DNA of 64,000 bases from Denitrobaculum tricleocarpae (GCF_007004665.1 NZ_ML660057.1:186001-250000), one strand, 5' to 3'. Shown: positions 17,455 through 26,340, counted from the first letter of the stretch. Notes: generated by a model from the sequence alone, not told the origin. Program-made: numbers and translations.

Positions 17455-18828
17455 ATGGATATCGGGACGCTTGAAAAGCGGCTGGCGCGCGAAAAGGCCG
17501 CAAGATCTGAAGCTGAAGCCCTCCTGGAGGCGAAGAGCCGCGAGCTGTATCTCTCCAACAAAGAGCTTCTCAAGGCCTCCCAGACTCTTATCGGCCAGTC
17601 GCAGCAACTCAATGCCATCTTCGACCAAGCCCTGACGGTCATTCTACTGACCGATGGCGATGGCAAGATCCAGCGGGCGAACCGTTCGGCGGAAATGACC
17701 TTCGGCCGCGAGCCGGGCGAGCTTAAATCGACGAACCTATACGATTTGCTCGATCAGAGTTCGCGTGAAGCCGCCGTTGCACTGGAGCGCCAGCGCGATC
17801 CGGCAAAGAAGTTCATGACTGTTGGCGATATGCAGGAAATGGTGGGGCTTCGCGCCGACGGAACGCCTTTTCCTCTCGAACTTGCGGTATCCGTCTTCGA
17901 ACTGGAAGGAAAGCGACATGGCGTATGGATCAGCCGCGATATCACTGCGCGCAAGGAGGCCCAGGAGAAACAGCTGCGTCTGGAGCAAGAGTTACGACAG
18001 TCGCAGAAGCTCGAATCTCTTGGCACGCTCGCGAGTGGCATTGCCCACGAGATCAACACGCCGATCCAGTACATCAACGACAACGCGCACTTCCTTAAGG
18101 AATCCTTCTCGGATCTGATGTCCGTTCTTCAGGCATACGACGTTCTGCTGCAAAAAGCCGACACCGACGATCAGTATAAGGAGCAAACAGGTGCGGTCCG
18201 GGCCAATGCCGAGGCGGCGGATGTCGATTTCCTTAAGGAGGAGATTCCGAGTTCGATCGATCAAACCCTCGATGGCATTGAGCGCATCAGCAAAATCGTG
18301 ACGGCGGTGAAAGAGTTTTCCCACCCCGGCACCACCGAGATGACGGCGATCGACCTCAACCAGGCGATCGAAACGACACTCTCGGTCACCCGGAACGAGT
18401 GGAAATATGTTGCCGAAACAACGACGGACTTCGATGCCGGCTTGCCTATGGTTCCCTGCCTGCCGGGCGACATCAATCAGGTGATCATGAACCTGATCGT
18501 CAACGCGGCCCACGCCATCGAGAGCAAAGGCGGGGAAAGTCTGGGCAAGATTGCCATCAAGACGAGCCATTCCGATAGTCAGGTGACGATCGCGATCACC
18601 GACAACGGCTGCGGAATCCCGGAAGCCAACCAGGGGCAGATCTTCGATCCCTTTTTCACGACGAAGGGGGTTGGAAAAGGCACGGGCCAGGGTCTTTCGA
18701 TCGCCTTTAACATCGTGTCTCAGAAACATGATGGAACACTCTCCTTCACCACCGAAGAAGGCGTCGGCACCACCTTCACAATCACCCTGCCGGCAGTACG
18801 AACCCCAGAAGTAAAGGAGGCCGTATAG
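17455..18828 (+). CDS. H-NOX-associated histidine kinase (PAS-HisKA-HATPase)
   Basis: A 457-residue soluble kinase. A coiled coil covers about 1-50 and a PAS domain about 52-170 (AIFDQALTVILLTDGDGKI). The H-box IAHEINTPIQYI has H198. The ATPase part has N-box LIVNAAHAIE, DNGCGIPE, FDPFFTTK and GTGQGLSIA. The ATG at 17455 follows the H-NOX stop by 4 bp, suggesting coupled translation. It is the likely output kinase of the H-NOX sensor. Its H-box region is strikingly similar to that of the membrane kinase at 11137-13050, including the upstream LESLGTLASG, which suggests shared phosphotransfer partners. Confidence 0.93.
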   Translation: MDIGTLEKRLAREKAARSEAEALLEAKSRELYLSNKELLKASQTLIGQSQQLNAIFDQALTVILLTDGDGKIQRANRSAEMTFGREPGELKSTNLYDLLDQSSREAAVALERQRDPAKKFMTVGDMQEMVGLRADGTPFPLELAVSVFELEGKRHGVWISRDITARKEAQEKQLRLEQELRQSQKLESLGTLASGIAHEINTPIQYINDNAHFLKESFSDLMSVLQAYDVLLQKADTDDQYKEQTGAVRANAEAADVDFLKEEIPSSIDQTLDGIERISKIVTAVKEFSHPGTTEMTAIDLNQAIETTLSVTRNEWKYVAETTTDFDAGLPMVPCLPGDINQVIMNLIVNAAHAIESKGGESLGKIAIKTSHSDSQVTIAITDNGCGIPEANQGQIFDPFFTTKGVGKGTGQGLSIAFNIVSQKHDGTLSFTTEEGVGTTFTITLPAVRTPEVKEAV

Positions 18829-19932
18829 ATGTCCGCACGTGTTATTTTTGTCGACGATGAACCAAACATCCTGCGGGGACTGCAACGAACCTTTCGCCGC
18901 TTGCGCAATGAGTGGGACATGGACTTCCTGGACGGTGGAGAGGCGGCGTTAAGCCATCTGAGTGAAAATCCCGTGGACGTCATCGTCTCGGATATGCGCA
19001 TGCCCGGCGTGGACGGCGCTCAGTTAATGACGGAGGCAGCGCGGACGCACCCGGAGAGTCTACGCATCATTCTCTCCGGCGAAGCAGACCGGGAAATGAC
19101 ATTCCGCACCGTCGGTGTCAGTCATCAGTTCCTGCCCAAACCTTGCAACACGGACAGTCTCTGCGAAAAAATCCAACGAAGTCTTGCCGCGAAGAGCAAG
19201 CTGCCCCGCGCTGATCTCCAACTTGCCGTCTCGGGCACAGCGTGTCTGCCGGTTTCGGAGGAGGCTCTGCAAAGCTTGAAAGTCGCTGTGGAAGGCGACT
19301 CCAGCTCGCTCGAGGACGCGGCGGACATCTTTGCATCGGAACCGGGTTTAGCCGCAAAGATCCTCCAACTGGCCAACTCGGCCTACTTCGGGATCGGACA
19401 GTCGGTGAACAGCCCCGCAGAAGCCGTCAGACTGTTGGGTATCGATATTATCAGACCCTTGGTGGACAAGGGTTGCTTTCAGCCCATGTCGGCAACACCG
19501 GCGCTGAACAGCGCCGTTTTCGGTAACACGCTCGCGCAGGCCAAAACCATGGCCACGCTGGCGCAGAAAGCGGCTTCCGAAGCGCAGGCGTCTCCCGCGG
19601 AGATCGAACTGGCAAGAGTTGCAGGTTTACTGCACAACATCGGCCGCCTGGTCATCTGCACCAATTTTCCGAACTGCTACACTGGTCTTGAAAGCGGCGG
19701 CGCGGTCGACCCGGCGGCTCTGAGCCAGCAAGAAGACCAGGCCTTTAACTGCACGCAGGATGATGTCGGAGGATATCTTGCCCTCCTTTGGGGGCTTCCC
19801 GACCCTGTCAGCTCGGCCATAGCCTATCAAACGACACCCGGCACTGCGCCCGATCCGCGGGATACCGTGCTGCTTGCTCTTCAGGCTGCCAGACAAGCCG
19901 GGGGCGATGGCCGAAAGGAAGCGGCGGCGTGA
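18829..19932 (+). CDS. Response regulator with HDOD output domain
   Basis: A 367-residue protein. The receiver covers about 3-122 with D55 (IVSDMRMPG) and Lys in LPKPC. An HDOD domain follows over about 130-335 (ILQLANSAYFGIGQSVNSPA, then ARVAGLLHNIGRLV). HDOD domains are HD-related but usually non-enzymatic signalling modules. The ATG at 18829 follows the kinase stop directly, and AGGAGG lies nine bases upstream inside the kinase gene. It is the first of two response regulators in the H-NOX operon and probably a direct target of the kinase. Confidence 0.92.
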   Translation: MSARVIFVDDEPNILRGLQRTFRRLRNEWDMDFLDGGEAALSHLSENPVDVIVSDMRMPGVDGAQLMTEAARTHPESLRIILSGEADREMTFRTVGVSHQFLPKPCNTDSLCEKIQRSLAAKSKLPRADLQLAVSGTACLPVSEEALQSLKVAVEGDSSSLEDAADIFASEPGLAAKILQLANSAYFGIGQSVNSPAEAVRLLGIDIIRPLVDKGCFQPMSATPALNSAVFGNTLAQAKTMATLAQKAASEAQASPAEIELARVAGLLHNIGRLVICTNFPNCYTGLESGGAVDPAALSQQEDQAFNCTQDDVGGYLALLWGLPDPVSSAIAYQTTPGTAPDPRDTVLLALQAARQAGGDGRKEAAA

Positions 19933-19977
19933 ACTCTATCGAGCCGAACAGGCCGGTGAAGCCAACAGGATAGACCC

Positions 19978-21165
19978 ATGAATGCACGTGTCCTATTTGT
20001 CGATGATGACCCTCAGATTTTAAGCGCTTTTAAGCGCAACCTGCGGAAACGGTTCGACCTGCAAACAGCGGAAGGACCTGCTGCGGGACTAAAGGCGATT
20101 GAAGAGGATGGCGAGTTCGCGGTTGTGGTGAGCGATCAGCAGATGCCGGAAATGGACGGCATCACTTTCCTGAGGCAGGTTAAAGGCAAAAACCCACTCA
20201 CCGTTAGAATGATGCTGACCGGCAACGCAGATCAGCAGACCGCCATGGAAGCCGTGAACGAAGGTCATATCTTCCGCTTCATGACCAAACCCTGCGCCCC
20301 GGACGACCTTGCCAAGGCGGTGGAGGCCGCTCAGGAGCAGTACAGGCTGGTCACCGCAGAACGGGACCTTCTGGAACAGACTTTGGCCGGCAGCGTCAAA
20401 GTGCTGGTAGACGTCCTGTCCCTGCACAACCCCGAGGCCTTCAAGCAGACGGCACGGATCCGAAGTTGGGCAAGAGCGATTGCGAAACCGCTTAAATTGA
20501 CCGATCCCTGGACGCTCAACATGTCGATCATGCTCTCTTCGATCGGCGAAATCACCCTCCCCGCGGAACTCGCCGGCAAACGGCGAAAGGGCGAGGCACT
20601 TACGGAGGTCGAGAAAGGCCTGGTCTCGCGTTCACCCGAAGTCGCACGCGATCTGATCACCAATATTCCGCGCCTGGGGCCGGTCGCCACCGCCGTTTAT
20701 TATCAGGCCGCCGGGTTTGACGGCAGCGGCTTTCCGGGCGACGGGGTTTCAGGCGAAGACTTGCCGAAGGAAGCCAGGGTGCTGCGGGTCTTGATCGACC
20801 TGGCTGCCGCCAGCAATGCGGACCTGCCGCCCGCATCGGTCTTCGATGCGATGGCAAAGAACAGCGCGCAATATGATCCGGAAATCCTGGCCCTGGCGCG
20901 TGCACGCCTGACGCCGCCGGATGAAACGCCGGAAACCGAAGACGCACCTGAGGTTCATGAAGTGCCCGTCCGCCTGCTGCGCGACGTTCACAAACTGCAC
21001 GAGGACGTCGTGACGGAATCGGAAACCGTCCTTATCGCCGCAGGACACAGACTGACCCGTGCCATGATCAAGAAGATCCAAAACTATCACCAAGTTCACA
21101 AAATCAAGGAACCGCTGATGGTGATCGAAGTTCACGATGACGAGGATGCATTGATCGACGCCTGA
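19978..21165 (+). CDS. Response regulator with degenerate HD-GYP domain (HnoD-like)
   Basis: A 395-residue protein. The receiver covers about 1-120 with D53 (VVSDQQMPE) and Lys in MTKPC. An HD-GYP-like domain covers about 140-310. Its catalytic signature is lost: the HD position reads SS (187-188, MLSSIGEITLP), HHE reads YYQ (241-243) and GYP reads GFP (251-253). In Shewanella, H-NOX operons encode HnoD, a degenerate HD-GYP regulator that tunes a phosphodiesterase, and this protein looks equivalent (inference). The C-terminal 80 residues form an extra region of unknown role. AGGA lies eight bases before the ATG. Confidence 0.9.
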   Translation: MNARVLFVDDDPQILSAFKRNLRKRFDLQTAEGPAAGLKAIEEDGEFAVVVSDQQMPEMDGITFLRQVKGKNPLTVRMMLTGNADQQTAMEAVNEGHIFRFMTKPCAPDDLAKAVEAAQEQYRLVTAERDLLEQTLAGSVKVLVDVLSLHNPEAFKQTARIRSWARAIAKPLKLTDPWTLNMSIMLSSIGEITLPAELAGKRRKGEALTEVEKGLVSRSPEVARDLITNIPRLGPVATAVYYQAAGFDGSGFPGDGVSGEDLPKEARVLRVLIDLAAASNADLPPASVFDAMAKNSAQYDPEILALARARLTPPDETPETEDAPEVHEVPVRLLRDVHKLHEDVVTESETVLIAAGHRLTRAMIKKIQNYHQVHKIKEPLMVIEVHDDEDALIDA

Positions 21166-21369
21166 CTGTAGAAGATCTTTTCTCCAACCTGCTCATACCA
21201 AAAACTTCCCTTTCAACGGCTCACCTGGCCGAGATCGATACAGCCTTTTGGCGAAAACAAATCCACCAGAACAACGAAACGTTTGGTGCCGGAAAAAATC
21301 TGTGTACAATTGGAAGACTGCAACTTTTCGATGATATACGCAGTTATAAAATAACCGGGGGTGAATTAC

Positions 21370-23820
21370 ATGATTTCGTTCCGGCTCACATTTCCTATCA
21401 AGAAACTATTCAACAGATCCTGTCTAACAGTGTTACAACGCGGGCTGTCTGCATCGGGATTTCTCATTACTTTCTTGCTGTTAGGCAGCTGTTCCCCGAA
21501 AGAACATCCTGTAGAGGGCTTTCCGCCTGATTTCTCGCTAAGTTCCTGTCTCGCTGACACGCAGAGTTGCGCCAAGGTCTGCGTAGCCGCCGCAAAAGAC
21601 TGCGCCGCCGCCTTTAACCGGGATCTGCATGAAGTCGACTTCGAAAGCAACCCCAACTGGCATCGCTTTCCCATCGTTAACGTCGGCGGCCCCCGTTTTA
21701 ACAGCTCAACACCCATGCACGGGAACCTGGTCGAGGTTTTTCTGAATCGACCTGCCTTCGACAAAGTCAACTTGATCCTCGACGACACTAAGGCAAGGAA
21801 GACCTCTCTGCTCGATCAGGTCGATCTGCCCAACGGGTCGATCATTTTCAAAAGAAACTATGTAACCGGTCCCGACCCAAAAGCGGCCAACTGGCCAACT
21901 GTCATGATCAAGCTCGACGGCTACTGCAAGGCGGATGAGTTCCGTATTGGCGGCCAATGCCCGGGCGGCAACTGGTTTTGGTTCCTCTACCGAGGTGCGC
22001 TCTTCGACTTTGACGGTATGGCCGCTTATGGCAAACCACAAGACTTCTGTCTTGGCTGCCACGCGCCGACACAACGTTCCGACTACAGTTTTTTGCTCGA
22101 TAGTCTCAGGCTAAAGTTCGGGTCCAAGACCTTCACGCGCAATATGCCCGAACTGAATGCCCCTGCCCCGGATTTTTGCGATACTGCGGACCTGAGCCCT
22201 GATCTGCCCGGCGACGTGGGCGCCAATCCCGCGAAGCTGACACCTGACCAGGCGCAGACTATGTTCGACTGCCTGTCCTGGCGGAGTTTTATAGCTCTTA
22301 ACTGGCCCGTCGCGCTTGACGGCGACCGGATTTTGCGCGGTGAACCCGACCGCTCCAGCATCATCGGCCAAGCCGCCGACCGGCCAAGCGTTTGGGAGAG
22401 TTACAGGGAGGTCTACGAAACCTTCCAGCCTCAAAACCCGCATTGGACACTGGACAATCGAAATTTCGACGATCCCCAGGAACCACCCCTCGCCTGCGGT
22501 AAGGGTAATGGGTATCGCAAGGTCTTCCGGATGAATTCCAAATTCCGGAGTGTCACGCAGGTACTGAACGAGACGCACCAGGCCTTCGGCAATCAGTTCA
22601 ACACCCTCGTCGATCAGAAGAAACAGACGCTGCGCTACGAGGTCAGGTTCAACCGTGCGGAATTCGAGTATCTGAAAGCCAATGAGCTGGCAAACACCGG
22701 GAACTACAGCGCCAGCGGTCCTTTCGACCGTTCTGCGTTACCCGAACGCAGCAAATACTTCGATGTCAGATTCCCTGCCGGCACTCACAACACCGCCGCG
22801 AAAACGCCTCAGGAAGGCGCCATCGAAATCAAGGGCGCCTGGCGGGTTCTCTGCACTCCGGATCCTGGTAAAAAGGGCGGTCTTGACTGCGCGGCGCCGG
22901 CCAATGTGTCCGATCTGGATCATCTGGAAAATCTAAAGAAGCGCTACGTCACCCGCGAGGGCGATTACTTCGAGGCAACCAGCGAAGGTGACATCTGTAC
23001 GCAGGGCTACGTCTTCGGTCTGGTGGGCCTGCACGTCGCGCATAAAACCTTCTGGGCACCGCAATGGGTCTGGTCAACATTCGAGCACGTTGACAATGTA
23101 CCGCCAGCTGACAGCGCAGGCGATGCAAAGACCGACTACACGCTGTTCAGCCGACAAGCCGCAGAGAATACCCCCGGTCCTGCCGCCTGTATGACACAAC
23201 GACCGGGCGTCTTTCCGCCGTCAGAGGCAAAGCTACCTGTAGCCTGCCGCGAACGTTTGGCGGCAGAAGGCATTCAAACCATTGAGAACGGCAGATATTG
23301 CGCTAACCTGCAGCTCATTCTCAACAACAGGGTTCATCCAGCCTGCGCTCCGACAAACCCGACCCCGAAACCGCCGGTCGCCAATCAGGTCACACGGCTC
23401 AACAAGATCGGTCTCGGGGGGGATGCGGTCAGACTAAATGAAAAATTCCGCGCGCAACTGAAAGGCACAGCCTTCGAAAACTACGTCCTGGTGAATACCC
23501 AGTGGCCGATCCGTGCCAACGTGCCGGGCAATCCTAAGGAAGTCTATACCCGCCCTTGCGGTCTCGACAATCAGGTGGCAAGCGACTGCTTCCGGATTGC
23601 CCCTATCGATCCGGCGAACAACACCAGTGTCCGGTTACGCAATACCACGATGGAAACCTTCCAGGTGAGCTATAACCCCTTAGACGGTAACAATGATCGT
23701 AGCGTGCAAAAAAGCAGCGTCGGTTGCATGCAGTGCCACAATAAGACGGGGATCGATGCAAGTTACGTGTGGGTCGACGCTGAGGAGGAAGTCGTACCCA
23801 TTGCGCAGCCTTCACCGTAA
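21370..23820 (+). CDS. Large exported lipoprotein with two CxxCH haem-c motifs
   Basis: A protein of about 816 residues. An N-terminal signal ends in the lipobox LLLGSC, so it is probably lipid-anchored outside the inner membrane. Two cytochrome-c motifs are present: CLCGCH-type FCLGCH (about residues 227-231) and CMQCH near the C-terminus (about 786-790). The long middle part is unfamiliar; it has many paired cysteines, for example CAKVCVAAAKDC. I prefer the ATG at 21370 to the GTG at 21361, because the G-rich ribosome site overlaps the GTG. It may be a secreted redox enzyme or electron carrier. It is a single-gene unit, with 204 bp upstream and no partner oxidoreductase nearby. Confidence 0.82.
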   Translation: MISFRLTFPIKKLFNRSCLTVLQRGLSASGFLITFLLLGSCSPKEHPVEGFPPDFSLSSCLADTQSCAKVCVAAAKDCAAAFNRDLHEVDFESNPNWHRFPIVNVGGPRFNSSTPMHGNLVEVFLNRPAFDKVNLILDDTKARKTSLLDQVDLPNGSIIFKRNYVTGPDPKAANWPTVMIKLDGYCKADEFRIGGQCPGGNWFWFLYRGALFDFDGMAAYGKPQDFCLGCHAPTQRSDYSFLLDSLRLKFGSKTFTRNMPELNAPAPDFCDTADLSPDLPGDVGANPAKLTPDQAQTMFDCLSWRSFIALNWPVALDGDRILRGEPDRSSIIGQAADRPSVWESYREVYETFQPQNPHWTLDNRNFDDPQEPPLACGKGNGYRKVFRMNSKFRSVTQVLNETHQAFGNQFNTLVDQKKQTLRYEVRFNRAEFEYLKANELANTGNYSASGPFDRSALPERSKYFDVRFPAGTHNTAAKTPQEGAIEIKGAWRVLCTPDPGKKGGLDCAAPANVSDLDHLENLKKRYVTREGDYFEATSEGDICTQGYVFGLVGLHVAHKTFWAPQWVWSTFEHVDNVPPADSAGDAKTDYTLFSRQAAENTPGPAACMTQRPGVFPPSEAKLPVACRERLAAEGIQTIENGRYCANLQLILNNRVHPACAPTNPTPKPPVANQVTRLNKIGLGGDAVRLNEKFRAQLKGTAFENYVLVNTQWPIRANVPGNPKEVYTRPCGLDNQVASDCFRIAPIDPANNTSVRLRNTTMETFQVSYNPLDGNNDRSVQKSSVGCMQCHNKTGIDASYVWVDAEEEVVPIAQPSP

Positions 23821-23998
23821 CGCGGTCTTCATCGTTTTGCAGGGACGACCGGGCTCGTCTTTAAGCTGTTGAAGCGTGCGTCGGCAAACCGGCGCATGTC
23901 GCAATTACCCGTTTTCTCTGAGCGATCCGAACGCGTCGTTGTGCTCTAAAAACGCTGCCTCGGCTCCACTTTCGATTTAACCCGATGCCCGTTGGATC

Positions 23999-24120
23999 AG
24001 ATCAGGTTTAGATGGAATGGCCGAAGACGATGCATCGTGCTTGCGAACCTGATCTAATTATAAGAACCGGAACGGATTCAAATATTCAGACAAAAACGGG
24101 GAGTCTTTCCGTCTGAATAT
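23999..24120. repeat. Cluster of palindromes, REP-like or bidirectional terminator
   Basis: The 308-bp gap 23821-24128 lies between convergent genes. AGATCAGGTT (23999-24008) pairs with AACCTGATCT (24046-24055). Inside that loop is the perfect palindrome ACGATGCATCGT (24027-24038). Further on, ATATTCAGAC (24082-24091) pairs with GTCTGAATAT (24111-24120). The first structure could be a dispersed palindromic element; the second could be a terminator, although it lacks a T-tract. Confidence 0.6.
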
Positions 24121-24128
24121 GATCCGGT

Positions 24129-25268
24129 CTAGAAGTAACGTTCTTCCGGCAAGATCGAAATGCCGATATTTTCAAGGTAGTAGATAACCTCCACCGCAAT
24201 CCCATCGCGGACGAGTCTCAGGCGTTCCTCGCCACGCTCGTCTTCGGTTTTGGCGATGGCCCCTCGTAACCATTCGCCCGCGCCGGACCAATCGGGGAAA
24301 ACGTTCCTAATCAGCGCAAGAGCGTACGCGCGGTTTCGTTCCCATTCCGGCTTATGATCTTCGCGCAGCTGGTAGCTGTACTGGATCTGAATGAGATCTT
24401 TCGACACGCCGGCGGTCGAAAGAGAGGCGAAGTTGTTTTCCGAGAAAAACTGATCGTAGGGTATGTCCGGCCCCAAATAGAGCTCCCCACGCTGTTCCAA
24501 ACGTTCCGGAAAGGCGTTACCGAGCCCGCCCAGAAGTTGAGACATCGAAAGCCCGAGCGAAGCCGTTGCGGGCTTGTCAGCTGTTGAACCTTCGCTCAGC
24601 GGATCTTGGGCCGCGGGATTACGGGGCACCCCACTCTCAACAAGCACAGGCATGATGCGCATGACTATCCGGCGGTCCGGCGCATCGATACCCGGCTCGT
24701 AGGCGATAATGATACTGTAGCCCTCCACCTCCTTTTCGAAGACTTCTTTGCCGGGATTGGCCTCGAGCTGGAACAACGATCGGCGCGCCCACGCCTTGCC
24801 ACCGCGCCATCCCGGCAATGCATTACGCATAAGTATGCCGGCCCAGGCCCGCTTTTTGCTGCTTTCGCTTTTGAGCCCGGGGCGGAAGCTGTAAAGCAGG
24901 CCTTTCACTGCGTCAGTCGGACCAAGGATATCAAGATAGGTGTCTTCGAAGCTCGATTGGAACCGATCGCCGCTGACTTGATTCCCCGCGGCCAGACTTC
25001 CCTCACCTGGAAGATGAACAGGAAAATGCTTCTCAAGCCTGTGCGTCAGTTGCTTAAAGGTAAATCGCGACCGTCCCAAACCGCTGTTGTCGTCATTTGC
25101 AGCGACTGTCTGAAGCAGTTCCATTTGCCGCCCTCCGTTCTCTGCTGAAAGGAAATTCTGTCCGGGGTATCGCGATACCGACTCAGCCGGCGAAGCAGCA
25201 AAGGCAACAAGCGCCGGGGCGGTAATCCCGGCCATGAAGACCAGTATGCAACACTGAAATTTACTCAT
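24129..25268 (-). CDS. Exported protein of unknown function, tandem paralogue with internal duplication
   Basis: I do not recognise this 379-residue protein. A signal peptide covers about 1-25 (ITAPALVAFAAS). The mature part contains two copies of one module, about 65-205 and 235-379. Each runs from a leucine-rich helix (FKQLTHRLEKHFP; MSQLLGGLGNAFP), through a tyrosine-rich strand and an R-N-x-F/L-P-x-W motif (MRNALPGWRGG; IRNVFPDWSGA), to a final strand (IIIAYEPGIDA; VEVIYYLENIG). The neighbour at 25393-26340 is a clear paralogue without a signal peptide. The two are probably co-transcribed, separated by 124 bp that hold 15-bp tandem repeats. Confidence 0.78.
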   Translation of the reverse strand: MSKFQCCILVFMAGITAPALVAFAASPAESVSRYPGQNFLSAENGGRQMELLQTVAANDDNSGLGRSRFTFKQLTHRLEKHFPVHLPGEGSLAAGNQVSGDRFQSSFEDTYLDILGPTDAVKGLLYSFRPGLKSESSKKRAWAGILMRNALPGWRGGKAWARRSLFQLEANPGKEVFEKEVEGYSIIIAYEPGIDAPDRRIVMRIMPVLVESGVPRNPAAQDPLSEGSTADKPATASLGLSMSQLLGGLGNAFPERLEQRGELYLGPDIPYDQFFSENNFASLSTAGVSKDLIQIQYSYQLREDHKPEWERNRAYALALIRNVFPDWSGAGEWLRGAIAKTEDERGEERLRLVRDGIAVEVIYYLENIGISILPEERYF

Positions 25269-25283
25269 GCGGACTTCTGCCTC

Positions 25284-25358
25284 TCATTTCCTGGCCAATC
25301 ATTTCCCGGCCGATCATTCCCTGGCCGATCATTCCCCGGCCTCTCATTCCAGAGCCAA
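25284..25358. repeat. Five 15-bp tandem repeats
   Basis: Five imperfect units of a TCATTCCCTGGCCGA-type sequence start at 25284, 25299, 25314, 25329 and 25344. They lie between the stop of one paralogue and the start of the next. On the minus strand each unit reads GGGAATGA or a near variant, a ribosome-site-like AGGGA overlapping ATG and TGA, so the array may affect translation of the downstream gene. This is a direct observation; the function is inferred. Confidence 0.85.
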
Positions 25359-25392
25359 GTTCAAGACCGCATGCGCTGCAGCCGACGCGGCG

Positions 25393-26340
25393 CTAGAAGA
25401 GAATCCCCTCGGGGATGACCGAGATGACGATGTCCCCCTGATGATGCACGACCTGCAGGCAGAGGCCGCGGCGCAGGACTTTGGTATCCGCATAACCCTG
25501 CTCAAGCTCCATGCGCACGATCGCGTTGCGCAGCCACTCGGAAGCCTCGGGCCAGTGAGGAAAAGTGTTTCTGACCAGTTCAAGCGCGTAGCGGCGGTTC
25601 TGTTCCAACTCGGATTTGACTTCATCGCTGAGCGGGTAGACGTAAGCGATTTGAGTAACCTCATCCCGCGCACTGAAGACCGAGAGAGACGCCGAGCTGT
25701 TCCGGGGCCGGAACTCTGCGTGCGGGACATGAAACGCTTCTCTCGGCCAGGGCTCCTCCTGCTTCGAGAAGACACCGCGAAGGCCGTTCAGGAGTTCGTC
25801 ACAGGAAACCCCCAGGGAGATCGGAGGCGGTTTCGCAGCCACCGGCGGCATGATCCGCATCACAAGGCGGGGACCCAAAGCATCGCTGCCCGGATCGTAT
25901 TCAACGGTCAGGCTGTGCCCCTCGACCTGTTTCTGAACGCACTCGGCATGCCGGTTCTCCTCGAGCCGCAGCAAGGCGCGCCGTACCCAGGTCTTCCCAC
26001 CCCGCCACCGGGGTAATGCGTTGCGTAAAAGCGTGCCCGCCCAAATCCGTTTTTTCCGGGTTTCGGATTCGGGTCCTGGGTCATAGCTGTAGAGCAGGCC
26101 CGATATCGCGCCCGGTGGCCCTAAAGTCTCCAGGTAGGCGCCGTCAAAGGTTGAGAGCAGGCGATCGCTCCACATCTCCCGCTCGGACCTTAAGCTGCCT
26201 TCTCCCGATAATAGGGTGGGGAAATGATCTTCGAGTTTGTAAAGCAGCTGCTTCAGCGTTAAGGCAGGTCCGGCACCGACGCCACCTCCAATCAGGTTGC
26301 GGCCGCCCCATTGGTGTTCTGCAGATTCAACTTCATTCAC
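25393..26340 (-). CDS. Paralogue of the 24129-25268 protein, without signal peptide
   Basis: A 315-residue protein of unknown function with the same two-module build as its neighbour: LKQLLYKLEDHFP with LLRNALPRWRGGKTW in the first half, and CDELLNGLRGVFS with LVRNTFPHWPEASEW in the second. The GTG start at 26340 has TTGGAG eight bases upstream, and no upstream in-frame start adds a signal peptide. The paralogue downstream is exported while this one appears cytoplasmic. The pair may be a recently duplicated and diverged set. No catalytic motif was found. Confidence 0.75.
   Translation of the reverse strand: MNEVESAEHQWGGRNLIGGGVGAGPALTLKQLLYKLEDHFPTLLSGEGSLRSEREMWSDRLLSTFDGAYLETLGPPGAISGLLYSYDPGPESETRKKRIWAGTLLRNALPRWRGGKTWVRRALLRLEENRHAECVQKQVEGHSLTVEYDPGSDALGPRLVMRIMPPVAAKPPPISLGVSCDELLNGLRGVFSKQEEPWPREAFHVPHAEFRPRNSSASLSVFSARDEVTQIAYVYPLSDEVKSELEQNRRYALELVRNTFPHWPEASEWLRNAIVRMELEQGYADTKVLRRGLCLQVVHHQGDIVISVIPEGILF

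Noticed and set aside
14172-21165. Considered a Vibrio-type quorum-sensing relay (LuxU/LuxO)
   Set aside because: No histidine phosphotransfer protein or sigma-54 activator is present in the cluster.
25284-25358. Repeat array considered as a CRISPR
   Set aside because: Units are contiguous 15-mers without spacers, and no cas genes are near.
25267-26016. A plus-strand frame that translates the 15-bp repeats as HFPAD-like pentapeptides
   Set aside because: It continues antisense through the paralogue gene and has no ribosome site; the minus-strand genes have good starts and show a shared protein family.
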